This document shows, one piece after another, positions 49,169 through 57,759 of a stretch of DNA of 64,000 nt; position 1 is the first letter of the stretch, and each line of letters starts with the position of its first letter. Source of the DNA: Anaerolineae bacterium (lineage in GTDB: Bacteria > Chloroflexota > Anaerolineae > Aggregatilineales > Phototrophicaceae); contig JAJDWK010000048.1 of NCBI GenBank assembly GCA_022825675.1, forward strand, positions 1 through 64,000, given 5' to 3'. A program made the translations under genes and the position numbers. A model generated the notes under the pieces. It made no database searches, was not told the origin of the DNA, and was given only the letters and a program-made list of their open reading frames with translations.

Positions 49169-49669
49169 ATGTTCACCGCTTTGAAAGACTTCGATTTTGC
49201 CTTGCTGGACTCGGGTGAATTCAAAGAAGATGCCGTGCGCGAAGAGATTGTCAGCCCCATTCTTAAAGAATTGGGCTATAGCGCCGGCGGCTTGAATCGC
49301 ATCGTGCGCAGCCGCTCGCTGAGCCACCCCTTTGTCAAAATCGGCTCACAGGAACGCCCGGTCACAATCATTCCCGACTATCTGCTGTTGGCGGCGAACA
49401 AGCCGGCGTGGATATTGGACGCCAAAGCGCCCGGCGAGCCCGTAACCAGCGGCGGGCATGTCGAGCAGGCATACAGCTACGCCATCCATCCCGACATCAA
49501 CAGCCGCTATTTCGCCCTTTGCAATGGTCGGGAATTTGCCCTGCGCCATGGCTCGCTCCTGGTTGCATTGGGAAGTTCAGTGATTAGAACTAATGTGGGG
49601 CGGGGTTGTCAAGGATTGCTACAGATGAATTCGACCACGGTGCGAAACGACTTGAATAGTCCGAAATAA
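49169..49669 (+). pseudogene. Truncated type I restriction HsdR_N-like nuclease domain
   Basis: ATG 49169 with AAGG 8 nt upstream starts 166 codons. Residues 1-128 match the N-terminal nuclease domain of HsdR-like proteins: KEDAVREEIVSPILKELGYSAG, IIPDYLL (Pro69-Asp70), ILDAKAPGEP (Asp84-x-Lys86), VEQAYSYA (the Q-x3-Y helix) and RYFALCNGREFAL. After about residue 130 the sequence becomes unrelated (SSVIRTNVGRGCQG...) and AT-richer. Full-length relatives continue well beyond this point. I read it as a host gene cut by arrival of the AT-rich cassette at about 49,560-49,600. A short functional version cannot be excluded. Confidence 0.65.
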
Positions 49670-49743
49670 ACGTGGTAGATTTACTGCGATGGAAAGGAAA
49701 CTATCTTATTGCTGTGTCACGTAAACGATTATGGAAGAAGTGA

Positions 49744-50271
49744 ATGTCTCTACCTGCCACTCACATGATGTCCTATCTGCAATATGCTTACGTAGACGCG
49801 GTTGTAGCGAGAGCAGGTGCTACATGTACTCCATACGCGAAGGACTACGGGCTTGATGCTCGTATCTCTCAAATTAAAGTACTGCCAGACGGAAGCCATA
49901 TAACTTCAGGAATCGGTTTTGATTGTCAGTTGAAAGCGACAACCGGATTGGTCGAGAAAGACAATCACTTCATCTTTAGACTAGGTATAAGAAACTATAA
50001 TATTTTGGCAGAGTTTCGAAAGACGTTAGGTATCTTGATAGTATTTAAAATGCCAAAGCAACCGGCCGACTGGTTGAGCCAGAGTGATGACATGCTGTGC
50101 CTAAGAGAATGTTGCTATTGGACGCAAATTCCTAATAAGCCCATTGAAGGCAAGTTAAAGCGCTCGAAGGTGCCTGTCAAGGTACCATACGGTCAGATAT
50201 TTGATGCAAACGCTGTTACTCAATTGCTGTCATACGCGAATGGTGGTGTTGGTGCAAGCTTAGGGGATTAA
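49744..50271 (+). CDS. DUF4365-like putative nuclease
   Basis: A 175-residue protein. YGLDARISQIKV with Asp38, then GFDCQLKATTG where Asp60, Gln62 and Lys64 form a D-x-Q-x-K strand, resembles DUF4365, a PD-(D/E)XK-like fold. It continues with HFIFRLGIRNYNIL and a CLRECCYWTQIPNKP region. The gene is AT-rich compared with the flanking genes, and the next gene begins 3 bp after its stop, so the two are co-translated. DUF4365 proteins are often found in defence loci; the target is unknown. The ribosome site is weak (GAAGTGA), but the start is the first ATG in frame. Confidence 0.65.
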   Translation: MSLPATHMMSYLQYAYVDAVVARAGATCTPYAKDYGLDARISQIKVLPDGSHITSGIGFDCQLKATTGLVEKDNHFIFRLGIRNYNILAEFRKTLGILIVFKMPKQPADWLSQSDDMLCLRECCYWTQIPNKPIEGKLKRSKVPVKVPYGQIFDANAVTQLLSYANGGVGASLGD

Positions 50272-50274
50272 ATC

Positions 50275-51396
50275 ATGCATTTCACTGACTATCACTTACC
50301 GCTTGAACAAATTACGTCGTATTTGAGATACGAGGGGTGGCAACTCGCGAATGAGAATTCTCATTGGCTGCTATTTGAAGCCTTTGAGGACATTGAAGGT
50401 AAGCCCTTGCAGATTGCACTCTATAGAGACCCTGAAGCGCCAGACTTCTCGTTGTCCGTATACCACAGTCTGCGCACTCTCACAGCCCTCAACAAGAAGA
50501 CTCCAGATTCAATTTTGCAAGATATCCTGACATTCAACCGTGATATACTCGAAGTTCGAGTTGATGATGCCGCAGATACAACTTCTGTTTCCATAGAAAA
50601 GGCTGCGAAACAGATCCACGAGCTCAAACAACTTGTACTTTATGGAGCAACCTCAGAACGAAGCCGCCGGCAACACTACGGCAATTGGTTGCCGAGTATT
50701 CGTCCAACTCTAGACGAATTTGCGTTTGGACATACAGTTGCTGGAAGTTTCGGCTTTCGACTAGAAGCCAAGCTCGTAGGCAATCAACCTTCAGACAAGC
50801 CTACGTTTCCCGGCTTTGAACCTAAACCTATGTCTAGATTCGTCATGGAACGGATTATGCGAGGACTCGCTGCCACCGAGCAGGCTGTGTCCGAAACTAA
50901 CACACGACCTCTCGTCGAAGGATATAGAATGGGATTCAATTCCAATATGTGTGAAGCAATTGCCAATATATCGCAAGACTTGACTAAACCAGTTCGGTAC
51001 AACATCAAGTGGTCGCGTGTGTTCGAAGTACCGGATGATCTAATGAATATACGGCAAATTGAAATACATGACGTACATCGCCGATACTTGGAGGCCGCGA
51101 GCAAAGAACTTGCGGCCCAGGAAACAACGTTTGCTACGATCAAGGGTGTCGTTCGGTCTCTAGATTCGAAAGGGAATCCGCGGAGCGACGATGTTGTCGA
51201 CCGTACTGTTAAGATTTACGGAGGCCCCCCAAGCGAATCTTGGCGGCAAATTCATCTTACGCTTGAGAAAGATGACTACCTTACAGCCATAAAAGCACAT
51301 GACGAATGGCTAACGATATCTGTCAGCGGTTACCTATCAAGGACCGGAACAAAGTGGTTGCTTCAAAAGCCGGAAGGATTTCAGATAATTCGGTAG
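50275..51396 (+). CDS. Hypothetical protein, partner of DUF4365 gene
   Basis: A 373-residue protein starting 3 bp after the DUF4365 stop. I recognise no family. The N-terminal part (LEQITSYLRYEGWQLANENS ... LQIALYRDPEAPDFSL) looks like a small alpha/beta domain with an aromatic-rich strand. The middle (RQHYGNWLPSIRPTLDEFAFGHTVAGSFGF) and the C-terminus (IKGVVRSLDSKG, SVSGYLSRTGTKWLLQKP) are beta-rich, suggesting a barrel or OB-like end. There is no transmembrane segment or NTPase motif. AT-rich like its partner. Tight coupling suggests a two-protein system, possibly a sensor or immunity protein for the nuclease-like partner. Confidence 0.7.
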   Translation: MHFTDYHLPLEQITSYLRYEGWQLANENSHWLLFEAFEDIEGKPLQIALYRDPEAPDFSLSVYHSLRTLTALNKKTPDSILQDILTFNRDILEVRVDDAADTTSVSIEKAAKQIHELKQLVLYGATSERSRRQHYGNWLPSIRPTLDEFAFGHTVAGSFGFRLEAKLVGNQPSDKPTFPGFEPKPMSRFVMERIMRGLAATEQAVSETNTRPLVEGYRMGFNSNMCEAIANISQDLTKPVRYNIKWSRVFEVPDDLMNIRQIEIHDVHRRYLEAASKELAAQETTFATIKGVVRSLDSKGNPRSDDVVDRTVKIYGGPPSESWRQIHLTLEKDDYLTAIKAHDEWLTISVSGYLSRTGTKWLLQKPEGFQIIR

Positions 51397-51566
51397 TTGC
51401 CTGTGGTAAATAGAAACCATTAGTGCCTCTCGCATTTACAAGAACGTTCCGTCACTTCCTGAGCGTACTTATCGTCTAAAACTCAGGGCGCTCGGTGGTA
51501 AATCGTTCGGGCTCGCCCCTGCACTCCCCCCTCCGCGTCTCTATGGTGAAATCCCAGCCGCCGCGC

Positions 51567-51572
51567 TACAAT
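51567..51572 (+). promoter_or_regulatory. -10-like box before the BNR gene
   Basis: TACAAT, 40 bp before the start codon; the -35 is unclear. The region before it (51489-51500) contains CTCGGTGGTAAA, a remnant of the TTACCACCGAG element end. Confidence 0.35.
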
Positions 51573-51612
51573 AGCGCCCTAAATCTCACCCACCTGAACA
51601 AAGGACACCCTC

Positions 51613-54600
51613 ATGAGCAATTCCCCCTTCGCCGGACTGGCGCAATTCCGCAATATCGGTCCCTTCCGCGGCGGGCGCGTGGTCGCTGTCGCCGGCGACC
51701 GCCGTGACCCAAATACCTTCTACTTCGGCGGCGTCTGCGGCGGCGTCTGGAAGACCACCGACGCCGGCCTGTATTGGGAGAATATCAGCGACGGCTACTT
51801 CACGGCTTCTTCTGTCGGCGCGCTGGAAGTCGCCCCGGCCGACCCCAATGTCATCTATGCCGGCACCGGCGAAAGCACCATCCGCATCGATGTCTCCATC
51901 GGCGATGGCGTCTACAAATCCACCGATGCCGGGCGCAGCTGGCAGCATATCGGCTTGCGCGAGACGCGGCAAATCGCCAAAATCCGCAGCCACCCGCAGA
52001 ATGCTGACCTCGTGTATGTGGCGGCGCTGGGGCATGCCTTCGGCAAGAACGCGGAGCGCGGCGTCTACCGCTCGCAAGACGGCGGCGCGAATTGGGAGCT
52101 GGTCCTGCATGTCAGCGACAGCGCCGGCGCCATCGACATCAGCATTGACCCCAACAACCCGCGCGTGATTTACGCCGCCTTCTGGCAAGCCTATCGCAAT
52201 TTCTGGCAGATTTCTTCTGGCGGCGAGCACAGCGGCATCTGGCGCAGCATGGATGGCGGCGATACCTGGGAGCCGCTGACGCCCAGCCCCGATAAGCCCG
52301 CGGGGCGCAAGGGCTTGCCCGAAGGGCTGCTGGGCAAAATCGGCTTGGCGGCATCGCCCGCGCGCCCGGGACGGCTCTGGGCGATTATCGAGAACCAGCC
52401 CGATGGCGGCATCTACCGCAGCGACGATTATGGCGAGAGCTGGGTTGTCGGCAGCAAAGACAACCGCCTCATCAGCCGCGCCTGGTATTACATGCACCTG
52501 ACGGCTGACCCTGTCGCTGCTGATACGATATATGTCAACAATTTGAGCTTTTGGAAATCGACTGACGGCGGGCACAATTTCAGCGAAATCACAACGCCGC
52601 ATGGCGACAATCACGACCTGTGGGTCAACCCCGATAACCCGCGCATCCTGGTGCATGGCAATGATGGCGGCTGCTGCGTCTCGCTGAACGGCGGCGATTC
52701 CTGGTCCAGCCTCTACAATCAGCCGACAGCGCAGTTTTATCACCTCGATACCGACAGCCACGATCCCTATTATGTCTATGGTACGCAGCAGGACAATTCC
52801 AGCTTGCGCGTGCCCAGCCGCAGCCGCTATTCCTCCATCACCTGGGAAGATTGCGACATCATCGGCTCGGGCGAGAGTGGCTATATCGCCGTGCATCCCG
52901 ATGACCCGGATATTGTTTATGTCGGCGCTATCGGCAGCTCGCCCGGGGGCGGGAACAGTTTGCAGCGCTATAACCACCGCATCCAGCAGATACGGCTGGT
53001 GGCGACTTGGCCCCGCAGCTCGACCGGCTTGGGCGCGGGCGCGGACAAATACCGCTTCGCCTGGACTTATCCGATTGTCTTCTCGCCGCATGACAGCAAT
53101 GTGATTTACATCGGCGGCAACCAGATACTCAAAAGCGCGGACGAGGGGCAGAGCTGGCAAGAAATCAGCCCGGATTTGACACGAGCCGACCCCGAGACGC
53201 TCAAGCCTTCCGGCGGTCCCATCAACCGTGATGCCGTGGGCGCGGAGCATTATGCCACCGTGTATACCCTGGCGGAATCGCCGCAGGAGCCGGGCGTAAT
53301 CTGGGCGGGCTCGGACGATGGCTTGCTGCATATCACCCGTGATGGCGGCGAGTCCTGGGCGGATATCACGCCGCCGGACCTCGGCGACTGGACGATGTTC
53401 ACCATGATCGAACTCTCGCCGCATGACAAAGCCACCGCCTATGTAAGCGCCACCCGCTACAAAAATGACGATTACGCGCCTTATGTCTTCAAGACCAGCG
53501 ACTATGGCAAAAGCTGGACGGCTATAGTCGACGGCATCGCGGAGGACCATTATTGCCGCGTCATCCGTGAGGACCCGGCGCGTGAGGGGCTGCTCTACCT
53601 GGGCACAGAATTCGGCTTGTACCTTTCCCTTGATGCGGGTGGGCATTGGCAGCGCTTCCAGCTCAACTTGCCGATTTCGCCCATCTATGATTTGCAGCGC
53701 AAAGGCGCGGATTTGGTGGTGGCGACGCATGGGCGCGCCTTCTGGATACTGGACGATGTAGCGGCATTGCATCAGGTTCTTGCCCCCCATCCCCCAGCCC
53801 CTGCCCCCACTGGGGAGGGAAGGGGAGACAAAAGCCCCCGCCTGCTCGCCCCGAGCGTGGTCGAGCGGCATTTGCCCAAAGTCTTTGAGGGCATGTTTGA
53901 AGGCGGCGAGGGCAAGCAATACATGAGCACCCTGGGCATGGTCGCCGCCTATGTCATCGAAAAAACGCCCGAGCATGGCGTCAAGCACCGCTATCTTGAC
54001 AGCGGCACAAACCCGCCGCAGGGCGCTGTCCTGTGCTATTACCTGGCGGAAAAAGCGGAAGCGACCATCAGCCTGCGCATTGAGGACGCCGCCGGCGAAG
54101 AAGTCAAGAGCTTCAAGAGCCTGCACGCCGATAAAGAAGAGAAAGAGGCCGGGCTGCGGGATGACAAGACGCCCAAGGAACTGCGCATCCCGTCCGCGGC
54201 CGGCTGGAACCGCTTCGTCTGGGATTTGCGTTATGCCGATGCCCACAAGGTCGACCCGCCGACTGACCAGCAGCAGGGCTTCATCAAAGGACCGCATGCG
54301 CCCCCCGGCAGCTACCGCGCCATCTTGACCGTGGGCGATGCCCAAGCGAGCGCCAGCTTTGAGGTGAAAAAAGAAGCGGGCGTCGAAGCCACTGACGCTG
54401 ATTTACAGGCGCAATTCGCGCTGCTGCTCAGCATTCGTGACAAGCTCTCGGATACGCACAAACTCGTCAATCAAATGCGGGACGCGCGCGCACAGCTCAA
54501 AGGCTGGCGCGGGCGGCTGCAAGGCATGGAGACGGCGGCGGGCATCGTCGAAGCGGCGAAAGCGCTGGAAGAGCAGGTGCTGGAAGTCGAGAAAGAGCTG

Positions 54601-54864
54601 ATGATACCCGATACGCGCCAGGGCTGGCCCGATACCATGAACAATGGCGACCGCCTGGTGGCGCAGTTGAGCGGGCTCATCTTCAATGTCAACCTGGGCG
54701 ATTACAAGCCGACCGATTATGAAGTTGAAGCCTATCAAGAAATCGCCGCTGATATCGACGGCACCGCCGACAAGTTCAAGGAGATTGTCGACGGCAACCT
54801 GGCGGAGTTTAACACCATGCTGGGCAATGCCGGCTTCGGCAAGGTGGTGTTGAAGGTGGAATAG
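51613..54864 (+). CDS. Large sortilin/BNR-repeat beta-propeller protein
   Basis: A 1083-residue protein. Residues 1-715 are a long beta-propeller with BNR/Asp-box motifs (STDAGRSW, SQDGGANW, SMDGGDTW, STDGGHNF, TRDGGESW, DGGIYRSDDYGESW), as in VPS10/sortilin-type glycosyl hydrolases. No signal peptide is visible. A linker at about 724-741 is encoded by a REP-like DNA repeat. The C-terminal part has a beta-sandwich (ATISLRIEDAAGEEVKSFK; RFVWDLRYADA) and a helical end (LLSIRDKLSDTHKLVNQMRD) typical of this family. Function unproven; binding or processing of glycans is possible. Start ATG 51613, with AAAGGA upstream. Confidence 0.85.
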   Translation: MSNSPFAGLAQFRNIGPFRGGRVVAVAGDRRDPNTFYFGGVCGGVWKTTDAGLYWENISDGYFTASSVGALEVAPADPNVIYAGTGESTIRIDVSIGDGVYKSTDAGRSWQHIGLRETRQIAKIRSHPQNADLVYVAALGHAFGKNAERGVYRSQDGGANWELVLHVSDSAGAIDISIDPNNPRVIYAAFWQAYRNFWQISSGGEHSGIWRSMDGGDTWEPLTPSPDKPAGRKGLPEGLLGKIGLAASPARPGRLWAIIENQPDGGIYRSDDYGESWVVGSKDNRLISRAWYYMHLTADPVAADTIYVNNLSFWKSTDGGHNFSEITTPHGDNHDLWVNPDNPRILVHGNDGGCCVSLNGGDSWSSLYNQPTAQFYHLDTDSHDPYYVYGTQQDNSSLRVPSRSRYSSITWEDCDIIGSGESGYIAVHPDDPDIVYVGAIGSSPGGGNSLQRYNHRIQQIRLVATWPRSSTGLGAGADKYRFAWTYPIVFSPHDSNVIYIGGNQILKSADEGQSWQEISPDLTRADPETLKPSGGPINRDAVGAEHYATVYTLAESPQEPGVIWAGSDDGLLHITRDGGESWADITPPDLGDWTMFTMIELSPHDKATAYVSATRYKNDDYAPYVFKTSDYGKSWTAIVDGIAEDHYCRVIREDPAREGLLYLGTEFGLYLSLDAGGHWQRFQLNLPISPIYDLQRKGADLVVATHGRAFWILDDVAALHQVLAPHPPAPAPTGEGRGDKSPRLLAPSVVERHLPKVFEGMFEGGEGKQYMSTLGMVAAYVIEKTPEHGVKHRYLDSGTNPPQGAVLCYYLAEKAEATISLRIEDAAGEEVKSFKSLHADKEEKEAGLRDDKTPKELRIPSAAGWNRFVWDLRYADAHKVDPPTDQQQGFIKGPHAPPGSYRAILTVGDAQASASFEVKKEAGVEATDADLQAQFALLLSIRDKLSDTHKLVNQMRDARAQLKGWRGRLQGMETAAGIVEAAKALEEQVLEVEKELMIPDTRQGWPDTMNNGDRLVAQLSGLIFNVNLGDYKPTDYEVEAYQEIAADIDGTADKFKEIVDGNLAEFNTMLGNAGFGKVVLKVE
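53783..53827 (+). repeat. REP-like hairpin repeat inside a coding sequence
   Basis: CCCCCCATCCCCCAGCCCCT followed by GCCCCCACTGGGGAGGGAAG and GGGA. It pairs on itself and resembles 25463-25500. In the reading frame it encodes APHPPAPAPTGEGRGD. Confidence 0.7.
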
Positions 54865-54878
54865 CGAGTTCCAAACCT

Positions 54879-55469
54879 CTAGGTATTCGTCCATATAGCC
54901 AGTTGGCGTCGCAAGCCGACTGGCTTTCCTTGCAAATGGCGAATATCACAAACTGCCCCAAATTCAAGGAAGTAGTCTTCGAATCGTTGGTAATCTTCGC
55001 CCCAGTACACAATTGCGCAGGCCATTGGGGCACCTTTGCCTCCAGTTCTTCCATTCACTAGAAACTTCAAACGGGTATCGTATAGAAATGCGATCGCGGC
55101 GGCAGCTCCAAATACATGAAGTTTCCAGTGCTTCGTGTTAGGCGCAACAGGTACTAAAGCTAGCACTTCAGAGCTGTGTTCTCGGTTAGCATAGGCCGCC
55201 ATCTTTAGCCAGTCTAGAATCGACGTGCCTCTTTCACGATCTCTACCGTAAGGAGGATTGATGAAAACTGTCGGGTAATTCCACGATGCTCTTAAGCCGT
55301 CTACATCGGGCAATGCATATTCCATTTCAGCATTTACAATTGAATAGCAATTTGAGCACGGGTCTAAAGCGATTGCACCGCCAAAAAACTCCCGAATTAC
55401 CGTTGCGTACTTTGGAGGAGTACACCAATGCTGGCTTAGAGATTCCGCGCTATTTCTTCCAGCAGTCAT
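54879..55469 (-). CDS. Phage-type DNA N6-adenine methyltransferase (Dam)
   Basis: A 196-residue protein of the phage Dam family. WCTPPKYATVIREFFGG, ALDPCSN (AdoMet region) and FINPPYGRDRERG (catalytic NPPY) are the family motifs. The middle ALVPVAPNTKHW is also typical. It methylates adenine in DNA, without a separate specificity domain. It lies 13 bp after a putative restriction gene on the same strand, so the two likely form a restriction-modification pair. AT-rich composition differs from the flanking genes. Confidence 0.88.
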   Translation of the reverse strand: MTAGRNSAESLSQHWCTPPKYATVIREFFGGAIALDPCSNCYSIVNAEMEYALPDVDGLRASWNYPTVFINPPYGRDRERGTSILDWLKMAAYANREHSSEVLALVPVAPNTKHWKLHVFGAAAAIAFLYDTRLKFLVNGRTGGKGAPMACAIVYWGEDYQRFEDYFLEFGAVCDIRHLQGKPVGLRRQLAIWTNT

Positions 55470-55482
55470 TTCAAAACAACCT

Positions 55483-56598
55483 TCAATAACCCTTTGACCT
55501 GAGCGCTTGCAGATCTTTCTTTAAGTTGAGTACAGAAACATTACTTGGAGCAATGACATTGAACCAAGCGTCAACAATAGATTTGCTACTTTCAAAAAAA
55601 TCTCGAAGCGCTTTATCTGCGGCAATGTCTATATTCACTTTGGTAAACCTATTTTTTCCAGACTTTCCCGAATAGCTCGCCCGAAAGGCTTTGCTTGCCG
55701 CATAGAACCTCGGGGTTGGGTTGATCAGAACGCTATCGATGAATTGATATAGCCCCTCATCGGTCAGGAACAACAGCCAGTCGTAAGATTGCGCCAATAC
55801 ATGAAGCTCCTTATTGTAATTTTCTGATGTAAACCAGTTCCCGTGATTACTCACAACCCCAACAGTCAGCATAAAATCTGGGAACTCAGATAGCGACGAC
55901 GCATCAATGATTTCCCGCAACAATCTCCGGTAAGGGGCTATGCGAAATGTACCGTCGATATTTTCAATTATGCCTTGAAAATCGCCATTCCGGCTTCTTA
56001 CTTTCTGTAGAGAGGACACAGACCTTGCTACATATGCACCCTGCTTCGCCTTTTCGATTGTCTGCGGGCCCTTCTTCATTCCTTCTTCTACACCTACGCG
56101 CTTACATTCGAAGATCGCGAACGGATCTCGAGAAAGTTCAACAATTGCGAGGCTACAATTGGTCTCTTCGAGATGGTCAACATGTGCCACGAGGGGACCC
56201 TGTTCTGCTTCAACAAGAACTGCGGCATTCCGCTTTATTCCATTTCGAGTAACGATTTGGTTCTGTTTCCAGGTTGAGCCCGGGAAATCACCAATTTGCT
56301 TTCGAATTTTTGCAGGTGTGACAGGCAGCGAGATTGGATTAATTTCTATTTCGCGCATATATCGAATGGGGTGGAGAGAAAACTCAACATTATGCACAAT
56401 TTCCGAATTTGCAAACTCAGGAAGTTTTCGCTCAATTACGAGATGATTGCGAAGACCCCATGAACAAAGCGTGTAATATGTCACTAGCTCAACGAGAGTT
56501 CCTAATGCCCGGCCCGCTGCCTTTTTGCTGTCCTTAGCATAGTGGAACACTGTGTTAGCAAGATTGTTTTGAAGCGCATCGACTGATTTGTAACCCAC
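55483..56598 (-). CDS. Putative type II restriction endonuclease
   Basis: A 371-residue protein. The strand RDPFAIFECKRVGV contains Asp158, Glu164 and Lys166 in a D-x5-E-x-K arrangement, a good PD-(D/E)XK core. It is followed by a KKGPQTIEKAKQGAYVARSVSS helix. No transmembrane segments. The last third (LYQFIDSVLINPTPRFYAASKAF) may be DNA-binding. Recognition site and family are unknown. Gene order R then M, unlike the 12.4-14.1 kb pair. The stretch is AT-rich and ends just before the stop of the dehydratase gene. Confidence 0.7.
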   Translation of the reverse strand: MGYKSVDALQNNLANTVFHYAKDSKKAAGRALGTLVELVTYYTLCSWGLRNHLVIERKLPEFANSEIVHNVEFSLHPIRYMREIEINPISLPVTPAKIRKQIGDFPGSTWKQNQIVTRNGIKRNAAVLVEAEQGPLVAHVDHLEETNCSLAIVELSRDPFAIFECKRVGVEEGMKKGPQTIEKAKQGAYVARSVSSLQKVRSRNGDFQGIIENIDGTFRIAPYRRLLREIIDASSLSEFPDFMLTVGVVSNHGNWFTSENYNKELHVLAQSYDWLLFLTDEGLYQFIDSVLINPTPRFYAASKAFRASYSGKSGKNRFTKVNIDIAADKALRDFFESSKSIVDAWFNVIAPSNVSVLNLKKDLQALRSKGY

Positions 56599-56634
56599 AC
56601 ATTCTCTCCATTTTGGAAATGCGATCTAACAGTA

Positions 56635-57759
56635 CTATACCCGCCGCCGCGCGACAACCGCTTCATCCAGCTCGACGCCCAAGCCAGGAGCGCTTGGCGG
56701 GGTGATGACGCCATTTTCAAAGCGAATCGGCTCGATGAAAATGTCCTCGTGCAGGCGGTCGCCATTGTATTCCTGGATGAGGAAATTGGGCGAGCAGGCA
56801 TCAAGCTGGATGGCGGCGGCAGCAGCGATGGGACCGCAATACATGTGCGGCGCTATCATCGCGTAGTGGGCTTCCGCCATGCCGGCGATTTTCTTGGATT
56901 CCAGGATGCCGCCGCACTGCCCGACATCAAGCTGGATAATCTGCGCCGCCTGCTTTTTGAGCAGCTGCGCGAACTCGAACTTGGTGGTCAGCCGCTCGCC
57001 ACTGGCGATTGGGATGCTGGTATGCGCCGCCACCCGCGCCATTTCATCGATATTTTCTGGCGGCACCGGCTCTTCAAACCAATAGGGGCTGAACTGCTCC
57101 AGCTCTTTGGCGACGCGGATGGCGCCAGCGGTGCTGAATTGCCCGTGGGTGCCGATGCCCACTTCCAGGCTGTCGCCGACGGCATCGCGGATGGCTTGGA
57201 ATATGCGCCCTACCTGCCGAATCGTTTTCAGCGAAAAGTCTCGCGGCTGCGGGAAGAGCGGCGTGAAGGGATCAAACTTGCAGGCGCTGTTGCCCGCGGC
57301 GACCAGCTCCAGCGCGATTTCGCCGGCTTTTTGCGGCTCTTGCCAAATGCCATCGGTGGGCATATAGGCATAGGCGCGCAGCTGCTGGTGCATGCGCCCG
57401 CCCAGCAAGTTGTAGATAGGCTGCCCGCAGGCTTTGCCGACGATATCCCACAATGCAATTTCGATAGCGCTGAGCGCCGGCGTCATGCTCAGCCCGGGGT
57501 GGCGATAATCGTGGCGGGCGGCGTACATCGTCTGCCAGATTCTTTCGATGTCGAAGGGGCTGCTGCCGATGACAAATTGCTCGCACAAATCATGGATGAG
57601 GCTGATTTGCGCCGTGAGTTTGCGCGCATTGCCGCTTGGGCGCTCGCCCAAGCCGATGATGCCCGCATCCGTTTGCAGGCGGAGGAAGAGCCAATGGCTG
57701 CCGCCGCGGTACGGCTCGATATTGCGGATGACAAGGGTTTCGACACCGGTGATTTTCAT
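56635..57759 (-). CDS. Mandelate racemase/enolase-superfamily dehydratase
   Basis: A 374-residue protein of usual length. The capping domain (MKITGVETLVIRNIEPYRGG) and barrel motifs WFEEPVPPEN and IASGERL give two metal-binding Glu. IAPHMYCGP supplies a catalytic His. At the first metal-ligand position of galactonate-dehydratase relatives (Asp-x-His) this protein has GIGTHGQ (about 199-205), so Asp is replaced; some subgroups of the family share this GTHGQ motif. It probably dehydrates a sugar acid. It lies upstream of, and divergent to, the sugar ABC operon, so it may act on the imported sugar. Confidence 0.88.
   Translation of the reverse strand: MKITGVETLVIRNIEPYRGGSHWLFLRLQTDAGIIGLGERPSGNARKLTAQISLIHDLCEQFVIGSSPFDIERIWQTMYAARHDYRHPGLSMTPALSAIEIALWDIVGKACGQPIYNLLGGRMHQQLRAYAYMPTDGIWQEPQKAGEIALELVAAGNSACKFDPFTPLFPQPRDFSLKTIRQVGRIFQAIRDAVGDSLEVGIGTHGQFSTAGAIRVAKELEQFSPYWFEEPVPPENIDEMARVAAHTSIPIASGERLTTKFEFAQLLKKQAAQIIQLDVGQCGGILESKKIAGMAEAHYAMIAPHMYCGPIAAAAAIQLDACSPNFLIQEYNGDRLHEDIFIEPIRFENGVITPPSAPGLGVELDEAVVARRRV

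Noticed and set aside
51586-54345. A 919-codon reverse frame opposite the BNR gene
   Set aside because: A shadow caused by GC-rich codon bias; the forward strand has clear Asp-box repeats.
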